A program made the translations under genes and the position numbers. A stretch of 7,249 bases of DNA. Source: Anaerolineae bacterium. GTDB taxonomy: Bacteria; Chloroflexota; Anaerolineae; J102. Below are positions 5,927-7,249 of the stretch, piece after piece. Under the pieces are notes generated by a model. It was not told the DNA's origin. It made no database searches and saw nothing but the letters and a program-made list of their open reading frames with translations. The stretch lies in contig WGCR01000629.1 in the NCBI GenBank assembly GCA_015493675.1, positions 1-7,249 on the forward strand, read 5' to 3'. The first letter of the stretch is position 1, and every line of letters begins with the position of its first letter.

Positions 5927-5932
5927 AGGAGG
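5927..5932 (+). promoter_or_regulatory. Strong ribosome binding site of the metalloprotease
   Basis: AGGAGG stands 5 nt before ATG 5938-5940. It fixes the start well inside a longer open frame that extends back to 5635; the upstream residues (Arg/Pro-rich, no signal) are a shadow of the lipoprotein gene. Confidence 0.85.
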
Positions 5933-5937
5933 TCATC

Positions 5938-6999
5938 ATGATACGCGAACATCCAAATCCCATCCATTGCATCTTGCCTCCGCACATCCTGGATTCTATC
6001 AAGATGAGAGGAGACGAGAAAATGAAAAAGATGGCGGAGCGCACCGAGAAACTGGCGGATAAAACCCGCGTCCAGCGCGAAGCCGCCGCTCCCGAAAAGG
6101 CTTTTCTGAGCGCGCCCACGATTTCCGGCCCAACAACTCCTGTCGTCACGCGCGAAGTCTACAACGGCGGGCGCAGAGTGGGGCTTCCGGGCGAATTGGT
6201 GCGGGCTGAGGGCGATCCTCCCAGCCGGGACAAGACCGTCAACAAAGTCTATGATCTGACAGGCAAGGTCTTTGATTTTTATCTGAACGCGTTCAAGCGC
6301 AACTCCATCGACGGCCAGGGGATGACCATCATCTCCACCGTTCACCACCGCCGCAAGTTCAACAACGCATTCTGGAACGGATCGCAGATGGTTTTTGGCG
6401 ATGGCGATGGGATGCTGTTCAAGTCGTTCACCGATCTCTCGGTCATCGGCCACGAGCTGAGCCACGGGGTGGTGCAGTATTCGGGCGGGCTCATGTACAA
6501 AGACCAATCGGGCGCGCTGAACGAGAGCTTCGCCGACGTCTTTGGCGTGATGACCGTCCAGTACGCCAACAAGCAGACGGTCTCTGAGGCCAATTGGCTG
6601 GTGGGCGAGGATATCTTCGGGCCGGAGGTGGAGGGCGAGGCGCTGCGCTCGCTCAAAGCGCCCGGACTGGCTTATAGCGATGACATCCTCGGCAAAGACC
6701 CGCAGCCCTTCCACATGGATCTTTACGTCAACACATCCTCGGATTATGGCGGCGTCCACATCAACTCGGGCATCCCCAATCATGCGTTTTATCTCATGGC
6801 CCAATATCTGGGCGGCTATTCCTGGGAGAAAGCCGGTCAGATTTGGTATCAGGCCATGCAAAAACTGAACAACCCCATGGCCACCTTCGCCGATTGGGCC
6901 GATATGACTGTCCAAACCGCCTGGGATATGTTTGGCCAGGGCAGTTTCGAGATGATGATGACCCGGCGAGCCTGGAGACTGGTAGGTATTCACTTATGA
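5938..6999 (+). CDS. M4-family zinc metalloprotease, protealysin-like
   Basis: This is an endopeptidase of the thermolysin family (M4), 353 aa from the start fixed by AGGAGG. Like protealysin, and unlike thermolysin, it has no signal peptide and no long FTP/PepSY propeptide. Instead a short N-terminal precursor region carries HCILPPHILDS (10-20), the PPL-type motif of protealysin precursors. The catalytic domain starts near VYNGG (74-78). HELSH (172-176) gives zinc ligands H172 and H176 and catalytic E173. NESFAD (195-200) supplies the third ligand E196, and GGVHINSGIPNHAF (271-284) supplies the active-site H274. ADW (319-321) and TAWDMFG are in the C-terminal helical subdomain. All catalytic residues are present, so it should be active after precursor removal. 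Related enzymes are made in the cytosol and may be released non-classically. The stop overlaps the next start by ATGA, implying translational coupling to the probable inhibitor. Confidence 0.95.
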   Translation: MIREHPNPIHCILPPHILDSIKMRGDEKMKKMAERTEKLADKTRVQREAAAPEKAFLSAPTISGPTTPVVTREVYNGGRRVGLPGELVRAEGDPPSRDKTVNKVYDLTGKVFDFYLNAFKRNSIDGQGMTIISTVHHRRKFNNAFWNGSQMVFGDGDGMLFKSFTDLSVIGHELSHGVVQYSGGLMYKDQSGALNESFADVFGVMTVQYANKQTVSEANWLVGEDIFGPEVEGEALRSLKAPGLAYSDDILGKDPQPFHMDLYVNTSSDYGGVHINSGIPNHAFYLMAQYLGGYSWEKAGQIWYQAMQKLNNPMATFADWADMTVQTAWDMFGQGSFEMMMTRRAWRLVGIHL

Positions 7000-7249
7000 A
7001 AGAGAACGAAAAACATCCCACGCAACTTTTTATGCGCACGACCGGCGGCATGGGCGTCACGCTGGAAGGCAGCGTCGATATCGAGTCGTTGCCCGATGAT
7101 CTGGCCCGGCAAGTCCAGGCGAACCTGACGCCCACGAAACTCTCGCGCGTGGCGAGACGAAAAACGGCCCTCTACATGCCCGGTCAGCAGGAATACGAAA
7201 TCACCATTCCGGCGGGTGCACAAAAATCGCCCAAACGCTACGCGTTCAC
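6996..7249 (+). CDS. Probable emfourin-type protealysin inhibitor, 3' end outside the window
   Basis: The ATG at 6996-6998 overlaps the protease stop (ATGA), and the frame stays open to the window end (84 codons plus 2 nt). Visible parts are a basic/polar start (MKENEKHPTQ), then MRTTGGMGVTLEGSVDIES, LPDDLARQVQANL, and a late beta strand EYEITIPAG followed by KRYAF. The GG-G-x(2,3)-LEGSVD...LP-LA layout and the final Y-x-I-x-I strand resemble emfourin, the roughly 110-120-aa proteinaceous inhibitor encoded next to protealysin-like proteases. The position directly after a protealysin-like gene supports this strongly; sequence similarity alone is moderate. The likely role is to hold the protease inactive in the cytosol. 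GGTAGG (6981-6986), 9 nt before the ATG, could serve as a weak SD within the protease gene. The C-terminus cannot be judged. Confidence 0.75.
   Translation, partial: MKENEKHPTQLFMRTTGGMGVTLEGSVDIESLPDDLARQVQANLTPTKLSRVARRKTALYMPGQQEYEITIPAGAQKSPKRYAF

Noticed and set aside
5635..5937. Upstream extension of the metalloprotease frame by 101 residues
   Set aside because: The extension is Arg/Pro-rich with no signal or propeptide features and overlaps the lipoprotein frames. The strong AGGAGG before 5938 and the PPHIL motif right after it fix the start there.
5875..6993. Long minus-strand open frame opposite the metalloprotease
   Set aside because: It is antisense to a gene with complete catalytic motifs and is typical of GC-rich coding shadows; no family features.

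Overview
The window looks like bacterial chromosome of moderate to fairly high GC with one insertion sequence in it. The mix of a eukaryote-type adenylosuccinate lyase, small Cys-anchored lipoproteins, an ISAzo13-type element and a protealysin/emfourin pair suggests an environmental lineage such as Chloroflexota. That placement is an inference from gene character only; the window holds no rRNA, tRNA or universal marker gene.

Layout. At 1-150 there is a pyrimidine-rich non-coding tract opening with a strong GC hairpin. It runs straight into the middle of an adenylosuccinate lyase gene (purB, + strand, to 1355) that has lost its N-terminal ~55-80 codons. At 1356-1731 is non-coding DNA with several small palindromes and a larger CTTCGTGG-type inverted repeat. 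At about 1728-3172 is an insertion sequence with 23-bp imperfect inverted ends. Its ISAzo13-family transposase (- strand) is broken into four reading-frame segments by three shifts of the same sign, each at a homopolymer. At 3199-3402 is a non-coding, MITE-like unit made of three concentric inverted repeats. At 3597-4091 (- strand) is a small lipoprotein of unknown function with its own RBS, a candidate promoter and a clear hairpin terminator. At 4327-5454 (+) is an intact alanine racemase (alr) followed by a candidate terminator. At about 5583-5897 (+) is a second short lipoprotein, readable only by combining frames. At 5938-6999 (+) is a thermolysin-family (M4) protealysin-like metalloprotease with a strong RBS. 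A gene starting at 6996 overlaps its stop by ATGA and runs off the window; it looks like the cognate protease inhibitor emfourin.

How the genes work together. The best-supported functional unit is the last one: a protealysin-like zinc protease translationally coupled to its probable proteinaceous inhibitor, perhaps preceded in the same transcript by the small lipoprotein. alr (D-alanine for peptidoglycan) and purB (purine synthesis) are housekeeping genes with no evident link to it. The purB breakpoint, the decayed IS and the nested-repeat element make the first 3.4 kb look like a rearranged, mobile-element-affected stretch. An assembly junction at the far left, and homopolymer sequencing errors behind some of the frameshifts, cannot be excluded from sequence alone.
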